Shown: positions 23,492 to 32,161 of the stretch, in pieces
How positions within the stretch are numbered: position 1 is the first letter of the stretch
Layout of the letters: every line of letters starts with the position of its first letter
Assembly (NCBI GenBank): GCA_030156435.1
Contig: JASGMM010000017.1
Coordinates: 1-35,268 of the forward strand
Length of the DNA stretch: 35,268 nucleotides
Direction: 5' to 3'
Origin: Clostridiales bacterium
Lineage (GTDB): Bacteria; Bacillota; Clostridia; Mahellales; Mahellaceae
Translations under genes and position numbers: made by a program
The notes under the pieces: model-generated
The model's database searches: none
What the model was told of the DNA's origin: nothing
The model's input: only the letters and a program-made list of their open reading frames with translations

Positions 23492-26400
23492 TATCAGATC
23501 TCCTACGCGCCCGGTAGCGACGCATAATACAGTATCAGCGGCCCCATAATATACGATTATTTCATCATTTTCGTCTAGCACATCTTTTTGTTCCATTGGT
23601 ACCGCACCGCAAGTGAATACCACATTGGGCACCCAGCTTTTACCTTTTTCACCCACCTCATATTCAGTTTCGGGTGACAATACAGGATTAGGGGAGCGAT
23701 ACAATATTCGGCCAGGGTCGTCGAGATCCACCAACATCGTTCCCAACCGATAAACCAGATGGCTGTCGATGCCGTGGTATATCATCAGCCACCCGTATTT
23801 TGTCTTTATGGGCTGGCTGCCAGCGCCTATCTTACGCGCATCCCACATGAGACCCGAGCGGGGTCCCATTATTATGCGGTGATCCTCGCGTGGCCACGGG
23901 CATTCAAGCGATGGCGTATATGATACCCATATACTCGGCTCGGTTCGGTGATATATAGGATATCGGCCGTTTATTTTTTCTGGCACTATTACAGCGTCTT
24001 TATCCGGAAAAGAGGGGAAAGCCATGCCATGGCGCTGCCATTTGTCGAAATGTCTTCCTATGAAGTCGTCGATGCTTATAGAGGCTACTGCTATCTGAGC
24101 TATAATACCGTCAAACGCTGTATAGGTCATATATATGCGCTCGCCTACTATAACGAGGCGAGGGTCCTCGCACCCGCGGCGTTCCTCTGCCATCATCGGT
24201 GCGAATACAGGATCAGCTAACCTCTCTATCACATTAAAGCCATCTGTTATAGCCAGACCTAGCCGCGATATGCCATCTTTGCCCACGGCGCGGTATAAAA
24301 TATAGACGCGATTATCCATGCGCAACGCGGCAGCGTTCAGTGTATAACGGGATTCCCACCAGCTCTCGGCTATCGGAGCTATTATGGGATTGCCTTCGTA
24401 TCGGCGTAGTGGTTTGGCCGTCGATGACGTTCTTATAGTGGGGGATACAATATCATCTTCTATATTGTCCATATAGAACAATTGTTGGGCTAAATCATCA
24501 TAAGCCTTGCCTTGCTGCATCAGATCTATGGCCTCTTGCAGTATGACCGATGTATCCATACCGAGAGCTAAACATATCCTTTCAAGCAACTTGCGCGCGA
24601 AAGCGTTTCTCTCGACATGAATGGACATAGGCGATGGAATGCCTTTTCCACCCTTAAAACTATAGCTGGCCCAGCTCCATGCCGAGCACGGCATAAATAC
24701 ACCATCAGGCATAGTAATACCTAGCCGATAGCCAGCAGCCATGTGCCTTAATATCTCGACTTGTGTTGTGTCGGCCATATTGCCGGCTATGGAATTTATA
24801 GCATCGGCTACAGCCTCCTGATGCCAATCTTCCATTATATTGTAAGCAGAGAACATTTCCTTGCCCCAATGGCCGCTTATGGAATTTACTACTTTGGTCC
24901 CAAAGCCATGGCGTTGAGCAGTGAAATCAGACCATATGACGGATAGATGTTCGGCTTCGGCTATATGCTTGGCTATGCGTGTAAAATACCTGAGGCTCGG
25001 TAAACGGCCGCCTATACCTTTGGGTAAAGGATGCACAATGATCCGTCCGGTCAGTTTATCCAAAGCGGTATATTTCAAAGAGGTAAAATCCTCTGCTCTT
25101 AAAGCTATAAACCTTAAATCGCCCCATTGCATATATTCGGGACGACCGTTCTGCTTAAACCAGCTTATCAATTGTGCGCGCAAGTCATCTTCAGTCAGCA
25201 CGGCCATAGCTAGAGCATCATCAGGGTCAAGGATGTCTAATAGCTCGGACAGGCTGGAACAGCCGTTTAACAACATAAGGTTTGCTGGTGGAAAGGTTTC
25301 CAGTATCATTTGCGCTGCCTCGGGCTTTAATGCAAGGACTTTGCCGTGTGGGAAAATGGAAGATATGCTATCTAGATACTGCTGCATTCCCGATATATTA
25401 TCCAATGCGCCTGGCAATAGATCCGAAAGCAGCGTCTCGGCAGAATCCATAAATTGGGATATAGCTTGGCCTACTTGTTCGGAGCTGGCCTGCTGTAATA
25501 TGCCCAGGCCGTCGTATACCCATTTGTTGAATTTATCTACATAGCATTGGAGCAGATCGTTGTATATGCTTATGGTATTGACGCTATGCCCCGGGCGATC
25601 GCTTACTTCGTGAGGGAGCAGTATAGGCACATGCGGTATGAATTCCATATAGCTTATCTTTGGCAGCAGCGGCAAAGCGCGGCTCTGCATATCCTCCCAC
25701 CCTCTTAGAAAGTCTTCTCTATATACTACGAAAGAATCGATATGTTGTTGCATGATTCCATCTGTTGTTTCTGGGGTGACAGGCGTTAAACGATAGGTTA
25801 AAACCGATATATAGCCTTTGTAGAGAGCCAAAAATGCTGAAATTATATCATCTGTCGATATATCTCCTGGATAACAATACGATATCAGCATGTGGTAGGT
25901 TAAGCGAGCCCACAATTCCTCATCCCATTCAAGATCGACATCTTGTTCTGGCTGGGAAAAACGCTCCAGCTGATCGAGAACTTTTTCCGGCAGTATATCG
26001 GATAAAAGATTGTAAAATTGTTGAAAATCCGATTTAAATGCTGACATCATGTCTATTGGCTTTGATAGGACACTGCTTTGGATTTCACCTCTATATGTGC
26101 CGTGTGTATCAGGCCATTTTAAGAAGGGTTGACGTTTGCTCCAAAAAGGTTCATCCTGCTTTATGCGCTCGAAAAAGGATTTCACTATATCGTGAAATAC
26201 TATATCGCTTTTGCCGGCCGAATGTTGATGAGGTTTGGGGCCCAATATTATACGGCATATATTTTGTTGCGTGCTTATTTCCAGACATGCCATAAATACA
26301 TCTATACCATAACCACCCACGCTAGCTTCCCAATGGCGGTTCATTTGCTCTGCAGCCTCTTCGACTACGTCAGATGTGATCGCCCATATGCCGCTGATCG

Positions 26401-26950
26401 GGTCATCCAGCCTGTATCCATAAATAGATGCTAACAATGGGCTTACTATGCAGTGTGCTATCGGGTTATCCAGAAAATGATTTTCGAAAGAGGCTAATGA
26501 TACACTGTACGGCCCATTATATATAGGGTCTAGCATTTTATGTATCCATTGTTGATCCATGCCGTATGTTTGGTGCTCGTCGGTGCATATTATATCGGCT
26601 TCCAGCATCAATACATCGGCATGAAGATTTCGGGCTATTTCGAGTATGGCTCTTGTGCTCCACCCTTTGCCATTGACGCCGTTTGGCATAAGAAACGTTG
26701 TTATAGGGATATTGTTGCCGCCTATGCTGTTTATTGCATCGATAACGCATTGGCCAGCCGGATCGCCGGCACATATTATGGCTGCCTTTATGTTGCGGGG
26801 ATATGATTCGATACCCTTTATTACATTATCTATGATGGGCTTGATGAGGTCGCATTCGTTATAAAACGGTATACCGATTACGAGATTGATAGCCCCCTTG
26901 GATTTGAGAACCTCTATCGGAGCAGTTATGGTACCATAAAAATCATCCAT
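23480..26950 (-). CDS. Glycosyltransferase-GH130 phosphorylase fusion protein
   Basis: This 1156-residue cytoplasmic protein joins two sugar enzymes. Residues ~20-280 look like a GT-A glycosyltransferase: VIGIPFYNECDLI, NGKGWSTRAILE and an acidic metal site LEADI (Glu117, Asp119), nearest in feel to mannosylglycerate or glucosylglycerate synthases. Residues ~815-1156 are a GH130-type glycoside phosphorylase, with RYEGNPIIAP, YILYRAVGKD, the GCEDPRL motif (Asp929 probably the family's general acid), MWDARKIGAG, GWLMIYHG and IVYYGAADT. GH130 enzymes split beta-linked mannosides with phosphate. Residues ~300-800 are an unrecognised mostly helical region. AGGAGG precedes the ATG. It is divergent from a GT4/ManC operon through overlapping promoters, pointing to a mannosyl sugar made from GDP-mannose and recovered by phosphorolysis. 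The exact substrate is unknown. Confidence 0.8.
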   Translation of the reverse strand: MDDFYGTITAPIEVLKSKGAINLVIGIPFYNECDLIKPIIDNVIKGIESYPRNIKAAIICAGDPAGQCVIDAINSIGGNNIPITTFLMPNGVNGKGWSTRAILEIARNLHADVLMLEADIICTDEHQTYGMDQQWIHKMLDPIYNGPYSVSLASFENHFLDNPIAHCIVSPLLASIYGYRLDDPISGIWAITSDVVEEAAEQMNRHWEASVGGYGIDVFMACLEISTQQNICRIILGPKPHQHSAGKSDIVFHDIVKSFFERIKQDEPFWSKRQPFLKWPDTHGTYRGEIQSSVLSKPIDMMSAFKSDFQQFYNLLSDILPEKVLDQLERFSQPEQDVDLEWDEELWARLTYHMLISYCYPGDISTDDIISAFLALYKGYISVLTYRLTPVTPETTDGIMQQHIDSFVVYREDFLRGWEDMQSRALPLLPKISYMEFIPHVPILLPHEVSDRPGHSVNTISIYNDLLQCYVDKFNKWVYDGLGILQQASSEQVGQAISQFMDSAETLLSDLLPGALDNISGMQQYLDSISSIFPHGKVLALKPEAAQMILETFPPANLMLLNGCSSLSELLDILDPDDALAMAVLTEDDLRAQLISWFKQNGRPEYMQWGDLRFIALRAEDFTSLKYTALDKLTGRIIVHPLPKGIGGRLPSLRYFTRIAKHIAEAEHLSVIWSDFTAQRHGFGTKVVNSISGHWGKEMFSAYNIMEDWHQEAVADAINSIAGNMADTTQVEILRHMAAGYRLGITMPDGVFMPCSAWSWASYSFKGGKGIPSPMSIHVERNAFARKLLERICLALGMDTSVILQEAIDLMQQGKAYDDLAQQLFYMDNIEDDIVSPTIRTSSTAKPLRRYEGNPIIAPIAESWWESRYTLNAAALRMDNRVYILYRAVGKDGISRLGLAITDGFNVIERLADPVFAPMMAEERRGCEDPRLVIVGERIYMTYTAFDGIIAQIAVASISIDDFIGRHFDKWQRHGMAFPSFPDKDAVIVPEKINGRYPIYHRTEPSIWVSYTPSLECPWPREDHRIIMGPRSGLMWDARKIGAGSQPIKTKYGWLMIYHGIDSHLVYRLGTMLVDLDDPGRILYRSPNPVLSPETEYEVGEKGKSWVPNVVFTCGAVPMEQKDVLDENDEIIVYYGAADTVLCVATGRVGDLIGQA

Positions 26951-26990
26951 ATTTTAAACCTCCTGAAAGCAAATACGATATTTTGTTAAA

Positions 26991-27013
26991 ATTACGTAAA
27001 TCATATGCGTAAT
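26991..27013. promoter_or_regulatory. Imperfect palindrome, possible operator
   Basis: ATTACGTA, seven bases, then TGCGTAAT form a 7-of-8 inverted repeat. It lies just downstream of the predicted minus-strand start near 27021, where a bound repressor could block the GT-GH130 gene. Confidence 0.4.
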
Positions 27014-27015
27014 TA

Positions 27016-27044
27016 TTGACATAAGTAATTATATACTATATAAT
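27016..27044 (+). promoter_or_regulatory. Consensus promoter of the GT4-manC operon
   Basis: TTGACA (27016-27021), exactly 17 bases, then TATAAT (27039-27044) is a perfect sigma-A promoter. Transcription should begin near 27051, about 80 bases before the GT4 gene. Confidence 0.85.
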
Positions 27045-27053
27045 TACTTATGT
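27019..27053. repeat. Perfect 35-bp palindrome over both divergent promoters
   Basis: Seventeen-base arms (ACATAAGTAATTATATA and its exact reverse complement) flank a single C at 27036. It covers both predicted -10 boxes and parts of both -35 boxes. A palindrome of this length is a strong candidate operator, though an AT-rich cruciform is possible. Confidence 0.85.
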
Positions 27054-27056
27054 AAA
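27028..27056 (-). promoter_or_regulatory. Promoter of the GT-GH130 gene, overlapping the opposite promoter
   Basis: On the minus strand, TTTACA (27056-27051), 17 bases, then TATAAT (27033-27028). Transcription should begin near 27021. It occupies the same DNA as the plus-strand promoter at 27016-27044. Confidence 0.7.
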
Positions 27057-27131
27057 CATGAATTGCTCATTATTTTATCATACCGTTTGCTAACCGATAA
27101 AATATAAAACTACAGAGGGGTGGTGTTTGTT

Positions 27132-28298
27132 ATGCACGAATTGGCTTTTATAAGTACTTTTCCGCCGCGCAAATGTGGCATAGCAACGTTCACAGCAGAT
27201 GTGGTAAAATACATAGAAAAGGCTGGTCAATGGAAATGCCGGGTGGTTGCTATAGATGATGGCATAGAGCATTATGCTTATAGCGATCAGGTATGGTTTC
27301 GCATAAATCAATTTAATAAAAGGGATTATATAAAAGCTGCACGGCATATAAACAACAGCAGTATAGATGCCGTTATGATAGAACACGAATACGGTATATT
27401 CGGTGGTAGCGATGGGCAATATATACTGGAATTGACAAGATTGCTGAATAAGCCCTTTGCGTTAACGTGCCATACTGTGTTGAGCAGCCCTACTATATCT
27501 CAGCGCAGTATATTAAAACATTTATGCCGTCAGGCTACAGCAGTCGTTGTTATGACCGAGCGAGCCGGCAATATTTTGAGCAGCGTTTATGATGTGGATA
27601 GTGAAAAAATAAAGGTTATACCCCACGGTATACCGGTTTTTAGAGCCGTTAAGGCTGAAGATGTAAAAAAGAAATATAAAGTAGGCGGCAGAAGGGTTGT
27701 GTCTACGTTCGGCCTGGTGAGCCCTGGCAAAGGCTTGGAATATGCCATACGGGCCATGAATATAGTGGCTAACAGGTTCCCGGATGCTGTTTATCTTGTA
27801 ATGGGCCAGACCCATCCCATGCTTAAGAGAAAATCAGGGGAGACCTATAGGGAGAGCCTTATAGAGTTGGTTCAAAATCTGGGCTTGAATAAACATGTGC
27901 GTTTTGTAAACTATTTTTTGAGCTTGCGTGAATTGGGCGACTATCTTGCTGCTACAGACGTATATATTACGCCATATCCTGGTAAAGAGCAGGCGGTCAG
28001 CGGCACGTTGTCCTATGCTCTCGGGGCAGGCAAGGCCATTGTTTCAACGCCATATGCCTACGCCATCGACCTTTTGGCCGACGACAGAGGAATATTGGTG
28101 CCATTTAACGATGTTCGAGCCATGGCCAATGCTATATGTAAGCTTTTGGCTGATGATGCATTGCGCCACAGGCTGGAGCGCAGAGCAATGATGTATGGAG
28201 AGCATATGCAGTGGCCGACTGTGGGGAGAAACTATAGCGAGCTAATGTCTTATATAGCATCTTCCGATAATACAAATATATTAGATAAGGAGGCCTAG
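27132..28298 (+). CDS. GT4-family glycosyltransferase
   Basis: This 388-residue cytoplasmic protein is a GT-B fold retaining glycosyltransferase of the GT4 (glycosyl transferases group 1) type, which moves a sugar from a nucleotide donor. The N-terminal half starts LAFISTFPPRKCGIATFTAD, with the glycine-rich acceptor loop. The C-terminal half has VIPHGIPVF, FGLVSPGKGLEYAIRAM, an ATDVYITPYPGKEQAVSGTL donor site and GAGKAIVSTPY. The usual second glutamate of the donor motif is replaced (SYALGAG). The ATG at 27132 follows AGGGGTG; in-frame GTGs at 27120 and 27123 overlap it. Its neighbours make GDP-mannose, so a mannosyltransferase is likely but not proven. The next gene starts three bases after its stop. 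Confidence 0.88.
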   Translation: MHELAFISTFPPRKCGIATFTADVVKYIEKAGQWKCRVVAIDDGIEHYAYSDQVWFRINQFNKRDYIKAARHINNSSIDAVMIEHEYGIFGGSDGQYILELTRLLNKPFALTCHTVLSSPTISQRSILKHLCRQATAVVVMTERAGNILSSVYDVDSEKIKVIPHGIPVFRAVKAEDVKKKYKVGGRRVVSTFGLVSPGKGLEYAIRAMNIVANRFPDAVYLVMGQTHPMLKRKSGETYRESLIELVQNLGLNKHVRFVNYFLSLRELGDYLAATDVYITPYPGKEQAVSGTLSYALGAGKAIVSTPYAYAIDLLADDRGILVPFNDVRAMANAICKLLADDALRHRLERRAMMYGEHMQWPTVGRNYSELMSYIASSDNTNILDKEA

Positions 28299-28301
28299 CT
28301 T

Positions 28302-29390
28302 ATGGTGGATACTATTAAATTGGATCACGTTTACCGCATGACCGATGATACGGGTATGTTGCAGCATAGCCGTTATTCCATACCGGACAGAAACCATGGT
28401 TACTCTACCGATGATAACAGCCGTGCGCTTATCATGGCGCTGGCATTGGCGGACATTACTGCATCGAGCGATCCTATAATATCGCATTCTCAAATGGCAT
28501 TGGCCGAGACTTATCTTGGATTTATGCAGCATGCCCAGCGTGCTGACGGCTGGTGGCGCAATTTTATGGATTATTCGCGCCGCTTCATAGACGACAATGT
28601 ATCTCAGGATTGTTACGGGCGCTGCATGTTGGCGTGCAGCTATGCTACAGGCCGGTCTATATTCGGCATAAGCGATATTGCGTTTGATATGTTCCAGAAA
28701 GGTTTAGAGCGTATAGATGATGTAAAGTCGCCCAGAGCCATGGCCTATACAGCCTTGGCGATAGTGAGGTATGCACATTATTCCGGCTGGGATGAGCGTC
28801 TAAAAGCCTATGCTTTACGGTTAGCCCGCGCTTTGTGCCGTTTATATAATGTACACGATCGCGGCGGTTGGCATTGGTTTGAGGACTATATAACGTACTG
28901 CAACGGCATATTGCCTCATGCCCTGATAGCGGTAGGCGATGCATTGAATGATAAAGAGATCCTAAGGGTTGGCATTGACAGCTTGATGTTTTTGATAGAC
29001 AGCCTTACTTCTGAAGGTTATCTTGATATAGTAGGAAATAACGGTTGGTGGCTTAAAGGCGGTCAAAAGGCTTTATACGACCAGCAATGCGTAGATGCGG
29101 TATCCACGCTCTGGGCCTGTGTGGAGGCCTATGATACCACGGATCAAGAACTGTTCCGTGATACTGCAAAGCTATGTTGGGATTGGTTTTGGGGGCATAA
29201 TCGCTCTGGCATGACTTTATATGATCCCGAGACCGGTGGATGCTATGATGGGCTTATGCGCTTGGGCATAAATAAAAATCAAGGCGCAGAATCGATCATA
29301 TCGTTCCTTTTGTCTTACGTGGGAGCGATGCATCTAGAATTAGAGCAATTGCCAAAAGTTACTATTTCTAATGGATATATAATAAGGTAG
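28302..29390 (+). CDS. Uncharacterised (alpha/alpha)-barrel-like protein of the mannosyl locus
   Basis: I do not recognise a named family with certainty. The 362-residue protein has no signal peptide and is rich in repeated helical pairs with aromatic motifs, the pattern of six-hairpin glycosidase-like folds. Notable segments are SRYSIPDRNHGYSTDDNSRA near residues 24-43, DGWWRNFMDYSRRF, the GGWHWFEDYITYCNG stretch, YDQQCVDAVSTLW and TGGCYDGL with NKNQGAES near the end. Paired acidic residues next to aromatic ones (DD at 39-40, WFED) could be catalytic. AAGGAGG overlaps the end of the GT4 gene and the start lies three bases after it, so the two proteins are made together. A role as hydrolase, phosphorylase or epimerase on the product sugar is inference. 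Confidence 0.6.
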   Translation: MVDTIKLDHVYRMTDDTGMLQHSRYSIPDRNHGYSTDDNSRALIMALALADITASSDPIISHSQMALAETYLGFMQHAQRADGWWRNFMDYSRRFIDDNVSQDCYGRCMLACSYATGRSIFGISDIAFDMFQKGLERIDDVKSPRAMAYTALAIVRYAHYSGWDERLKAYALRLARALCRLYNVHDRGGWHWFEDYITYCNGILPHALIAVGDALNDKEILRVGIDSLMFLIDSLTSEGYLDIVGNNGWWLKGGQKALYDQQCVDAVSTLWACVEAYDTTDQELFRDTAKLCWDWFWGHNRSGMTLYDPETGGCYDGLMRLGINKNQGAESIISFLLSYVGAMHLELEQLPKVTISNGYIIR

Positions 29391-29433
29391 ATAAAGATAT
29401 AATATATAATAAAGAATTGGAGGTGTATATGTG

Positions 29434-30513
29434 ATGCTTGCTGCTGTTATAATGGCTGGAGGTAAAGGCGAAAGGTTTTGGCCCAAAAGCAGGATTAAGC
29501 TACCCAAGCAGCTATTGAAGCTCACCGGCGAGGATACCATGATACAGTCCACTGTAAAGCGCATAAGCCGTATAGTGGATTATGATAACATATATATAGT
29601 TACCAACCCGGATTATGCCTCCATAATAAGTAATCAGCTGCCTGAAGTACCGACCGGCAACATACTAGTAGAACCTATGTCTAGAAATACTGCGGCATGT
29701 ATAGGCTTGGCAGCGTTACATATAGAGAAACGCTGCGAGGAAGATGCTGTCATGATGGTCCTTCCGTCGGATCATATGATAAGGGACGAAGACGAATATA
29801 TAAGGGTATTGGAGAAAGCTGCGCAAGTGGCTCAGCACAATACCAATATAGTTACTATAGGTATAAAGCCGGATCACCCTGAGACCGGTTACGGTTATAT
29901 AAAGATGGGTCAAAGGGTTACAGCCCGCGGCATGGAACCGGTACACGAGGTAGAAGCTTTTGTAGAAAAACCGGACAAAGAAACCGCTGAGAAATATCTT
30001 GAAACAGGTCAATACCTGTGGAACAGCGGTATGTTTCTTTGGAAGGTATCTACCATCATGACAAATATAAAGATCCATATGCCTAAGTTATACAAAGCCC
30101 TGAGTATCATACGTCAGGCTATAGATTCCGATGATGCAGAAAGCGTATTGTATAAGGAATATGAAAAGCTGGACAGCATATCTATAGACTATGGCATAAT
30201 GGAGAAAGCCGATTCAGTATATGTTATACCGGCAGACTTCGGGTGGGACGATGTCGGCAGTTGGACGGCTTTGGAACGCATTGAAGAACCTGATGAAAAT
30301 GGTAACATCATCAAAGGCAATATACTCAGCGTGGATACGAAAAAGTGCATTATACAGGGTGGCAACAATAAGCTGCTAGCGCTTTTAGGTTTAGAGAACC
30401 TCATAGTGGTAGATACCGATGATGTTACACTAATATGTCCAAAAGACAGAGCGCAGGATATAAAGAAACTCCTTCAGGAAATACGCGAAAGACAGTTGAC
30501 CGATTATCTATAA
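29434..30513 (+). CDS. manC: Mannose-1-phosphate guanylyltransferase (GDP-mannose pyrophosphorylase)
   Basis: This 359-residue enzyme makes GDP-mannose from mannose 1-phosphate and GTP. It shows the nucleotidyltransferase signature MAGGKGERFWPKS, VEPMSRNTAACIGLAAL, MVLPSDHMI, the HPETGYGYI motif, FVEKPD, LWNSGMFLWK and DFGWDDVGSW. The length shows a monofunctional enzyme without the phosphomannose isomerase domain of long ManC proteins. An ATG at 29434 and a GTG at 29431 are both possible after GGAGGTG. It lies 43 bases after the preceding gene and supplies the likely donor for the locus. It ends in a strong terminator. Confidence 0.94.
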   Translation: MLAAVIMAGGKGERFWPKSRIKLPKQLLKLTGEDTMIQSTVKRISRIVDYDNIYIVTNPDYASIISNQLPEVPTGNILVEPMSRNTAACIGLAALHIEKRCEEDAVMMVLPSDHMIRDEDEYIRVLEKAAQVAQHNTNIVTIGIKPDHPETGYGYIKMGQRVTARGMEPVHEVEAFVEKPDKETAEKYLETGQYLWNSGMFLWKVSTIMTNIKIHMPKLYKALSIIRQAIDSDDAESVLYKEYEKLDSISIDYGIMEKADSVYVIPADFGWDDVGSWTALERIEEPDENGNIIKGNILSVDTKKCIIQGGNNKLLALLGLENLIVVDTDDVTLICPKDRAQDIKKLLQEIRERQLTDYL

Positions 30514-30520
30514 TATAATT

Positions 30521-30565
30521 AAATCCTCCATACTATGCGAGATACAGCATGAGTATGGAGGATTT
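30521..30565. terminator. Bidirectional terminator between manC and glpK
   Basis: A 14-bp stem (AAATCCTCCATACT with AGTATGGAGGATTT) continues inward with ATGC/GCAT after one bulged base. It closes both converging genes. T-rich ends are modest. Confidence 0.8.
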
Positions 30566-30568
30566 ATG

Positions 30569-32056
30569 TTACCTAGCCCACGATAATGCCCTTTTTACCG
30601 CTTCATGCCAGCGTTGGCTTAATTGAAAGCGTTGTTGATTGCTCATTTGCGGTTTAAATACTTTGCTGGGTATCCATACCGCATTTAGCGCATCTTTGTT
30701 CCAGTAACCCACTTCTAAGCCAGCTAAATATGCGGCTCCCAGTGCAGTGGTTTCCACAATAGGCGGTCTTTCTACTTCTATGCCGAGTATATCGGCTTGA
30801 AATTGCATAAGAAAATCATTTGCGCAAGCACCGCCATCGACGCGCAGGGTTTTAAATGGCAGCGTCGCATCGCGCTGCATGGTATCCAATATATCCATGG
30901 TCTGATAGGCTATGCTTTCCAAGGTGGCCCGCACGATATGTTGGCGCTGTGTACCGCGGCTGATGCCTATTATTAAACCTCGAGCATACATATCCCAGTA
31001 AGGTGCGCCTAAGCCGGTAAAAGCCGGCACTATGTATACCCCGCCGTTGTCAGGTACAGCCTCGGCATATTGCTGGCTCTGAGCGGCATTATCTATTATC
31101 TTTAAGCCGTCTCGTAACCACTGAACAGCCGCTCCGGCCGAGAATACGCTGCCCTCCAGCGCGTACTCCACTTTGCTGTCTATCCCCCATGCTATTGTGG
31201 TTAACAGATTGTTAGACGAATATATAGGTTTATCGCCTGTATTCATCAGTATAAAGCAACCGGTACCGTATGTATTCTTTATCATACCAGGTTGCAGGCA
31301 TAACTGCCCGAATAAGGCGGCCTGCTGATCGCCGGCTATGCCGGCTATGGGTATAGAAGCACCGAGGATCGAAGGATCCGTGTAGCCAAATATACACGAC
31401 GAAGGCTTGACCTCGGGCAATATGGCTTGTGGTATGTCCAGCATATTCAATATATCTTGGTCCCAACATAACTCGTTTATATTATACAGCATGGTGCGAC
31501 TGGCATTAGAATAATCGGTGGCATGCGCTTTACCGCCAGTCAGATTCCATAAAAGCCATGTATCTATAGTGCCGGCCAGTATATTCCCATTTGCTGCTGC
31601 TTCTTTCACGCCAGGTATGTTATCCATTATCCATCTTATTTTAGTGGCGGAGAAGTACGCATCGATAACCAAACCGGTCTTTTCATGTATGACTTCAGTT
31701 ATGCCGCTTTGTTTCAGATCATCGCATAAAGGCGCTGTACGCCTGCATTGCCATACTATGGCGTTATATACAGGCTTTCCTGTATGCTTATCCCATAATA
31801 CTACCGTTTCACGTTGATCGGCTATACCTATGGCTGCTATCTGTGCCGGTGAAAGGTCCAGATCGCGTATCAACTCCCTTAGCGCATCCAGTTGGGCATT
31901 CCATATTTCCATAGCATCGTGTTCCACCCATCCCGATTGAGGATAGATTTGCCTGAACTGGCGGCTGCGCATGGCCACGGTACAACCCTCACGATTGAAA
32001 GCTACAGCCCGGCAACTTGTAGTCCCCTCGTCCAAAGCGATTATATATTGTTCCAT
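30569..32056 (-). CDS. glpK: Glycerol kinase
   Basis: This 495-residue enzyme phosphorylates glycerol to glycerol 3-phosphate with ATP. The FGGY-family phosphate loop is DEGTTSCRAV (9-18), the glycerol site includes DQRET (80-84) and WVEHD (43-47), the catalytic Asp243 lies in AGDQQAALFG, and GTGCFILMNTG and GGACANDFLMQ form the ATP site. In PTS-regulated Firmicute enzymes a histidine about 13 residues before that aspartate (YHF-type loop) is phosphorylated; here the aligned position appears to be Ser229 (DPSILG), so this activation is probably missing. AAGGGGG precedes the ATG. No glpF, glpD or glpR is in the window; it is a single-gene unit. Confidence 0.96.
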   Translation of the reverse strand: MEQYIIALDEGTTSCRAVAFNREGCTVAMRSRQFRQIYPQSGWVEHDAMEIWNAQLDALRELIRDLDLSPAQIAAIGIADQRETVVLWDKHTGKPVYNAIVWQCRRTAPLCDDLKQSGITEVIHEKTGLVIDAYFSATKIRWIMDNIPGVKEAAANGNILAGTIDTWLLWNLTGGKAHATDYSNASRTMLYNINELCWDQDILNMLDIPQAILPEVKPSSCIFGYTDPSILGASIPIAGIAGDQQAALFGQLCLQPGMIKNTYGTGCFILMNTGDKPIYSSNNLLTTIAWGIDSKVEYALEGSVFSAGAAVQWLRDGLKIIDNAAQSQQYAEAVPDNGGVYIVPAFTGLGAPYWDMYARGLIIGISRGTQRQHIVRATLESIAYQTMDILDTMQRDATLPFKTLRVDGGACANDFLMQFQADILGIEVERPPIVETTALGAAYLAGLEVGYWNKDALNAVWIPSKVFKPQMSNQQRFQLSQRWHEAVKRALSWAR

Positions 32057-32100
32057 TAAACATTTCCCCCTTTATAAACTGCGAGTAATATGTTATATAG

Positions 32101-32129
32101 ATTATATTACGGCAAAGTTTTTTTGGCAA
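32101..32129 (-). promoter_or_regulatory. Promoter of glpK
   Basis: On the minus strand, TTGCCA (32129-32124), 17 bases, then TATAAT (32106-32101), about 45 bases before the start codon. Confidence 0.75.
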
Positions 32130-32161
32130 AGCGATCTTTCAGGAGTTATACTCGGACATAC

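Noticed and set aside
32118-32145. Catabolite-response-like site (GGCAAAGCG ATCTTTC) upstream of glpK
   Set aside because: Aligned on its CG, it misses four of the fixed positions of the CcpA consensus.
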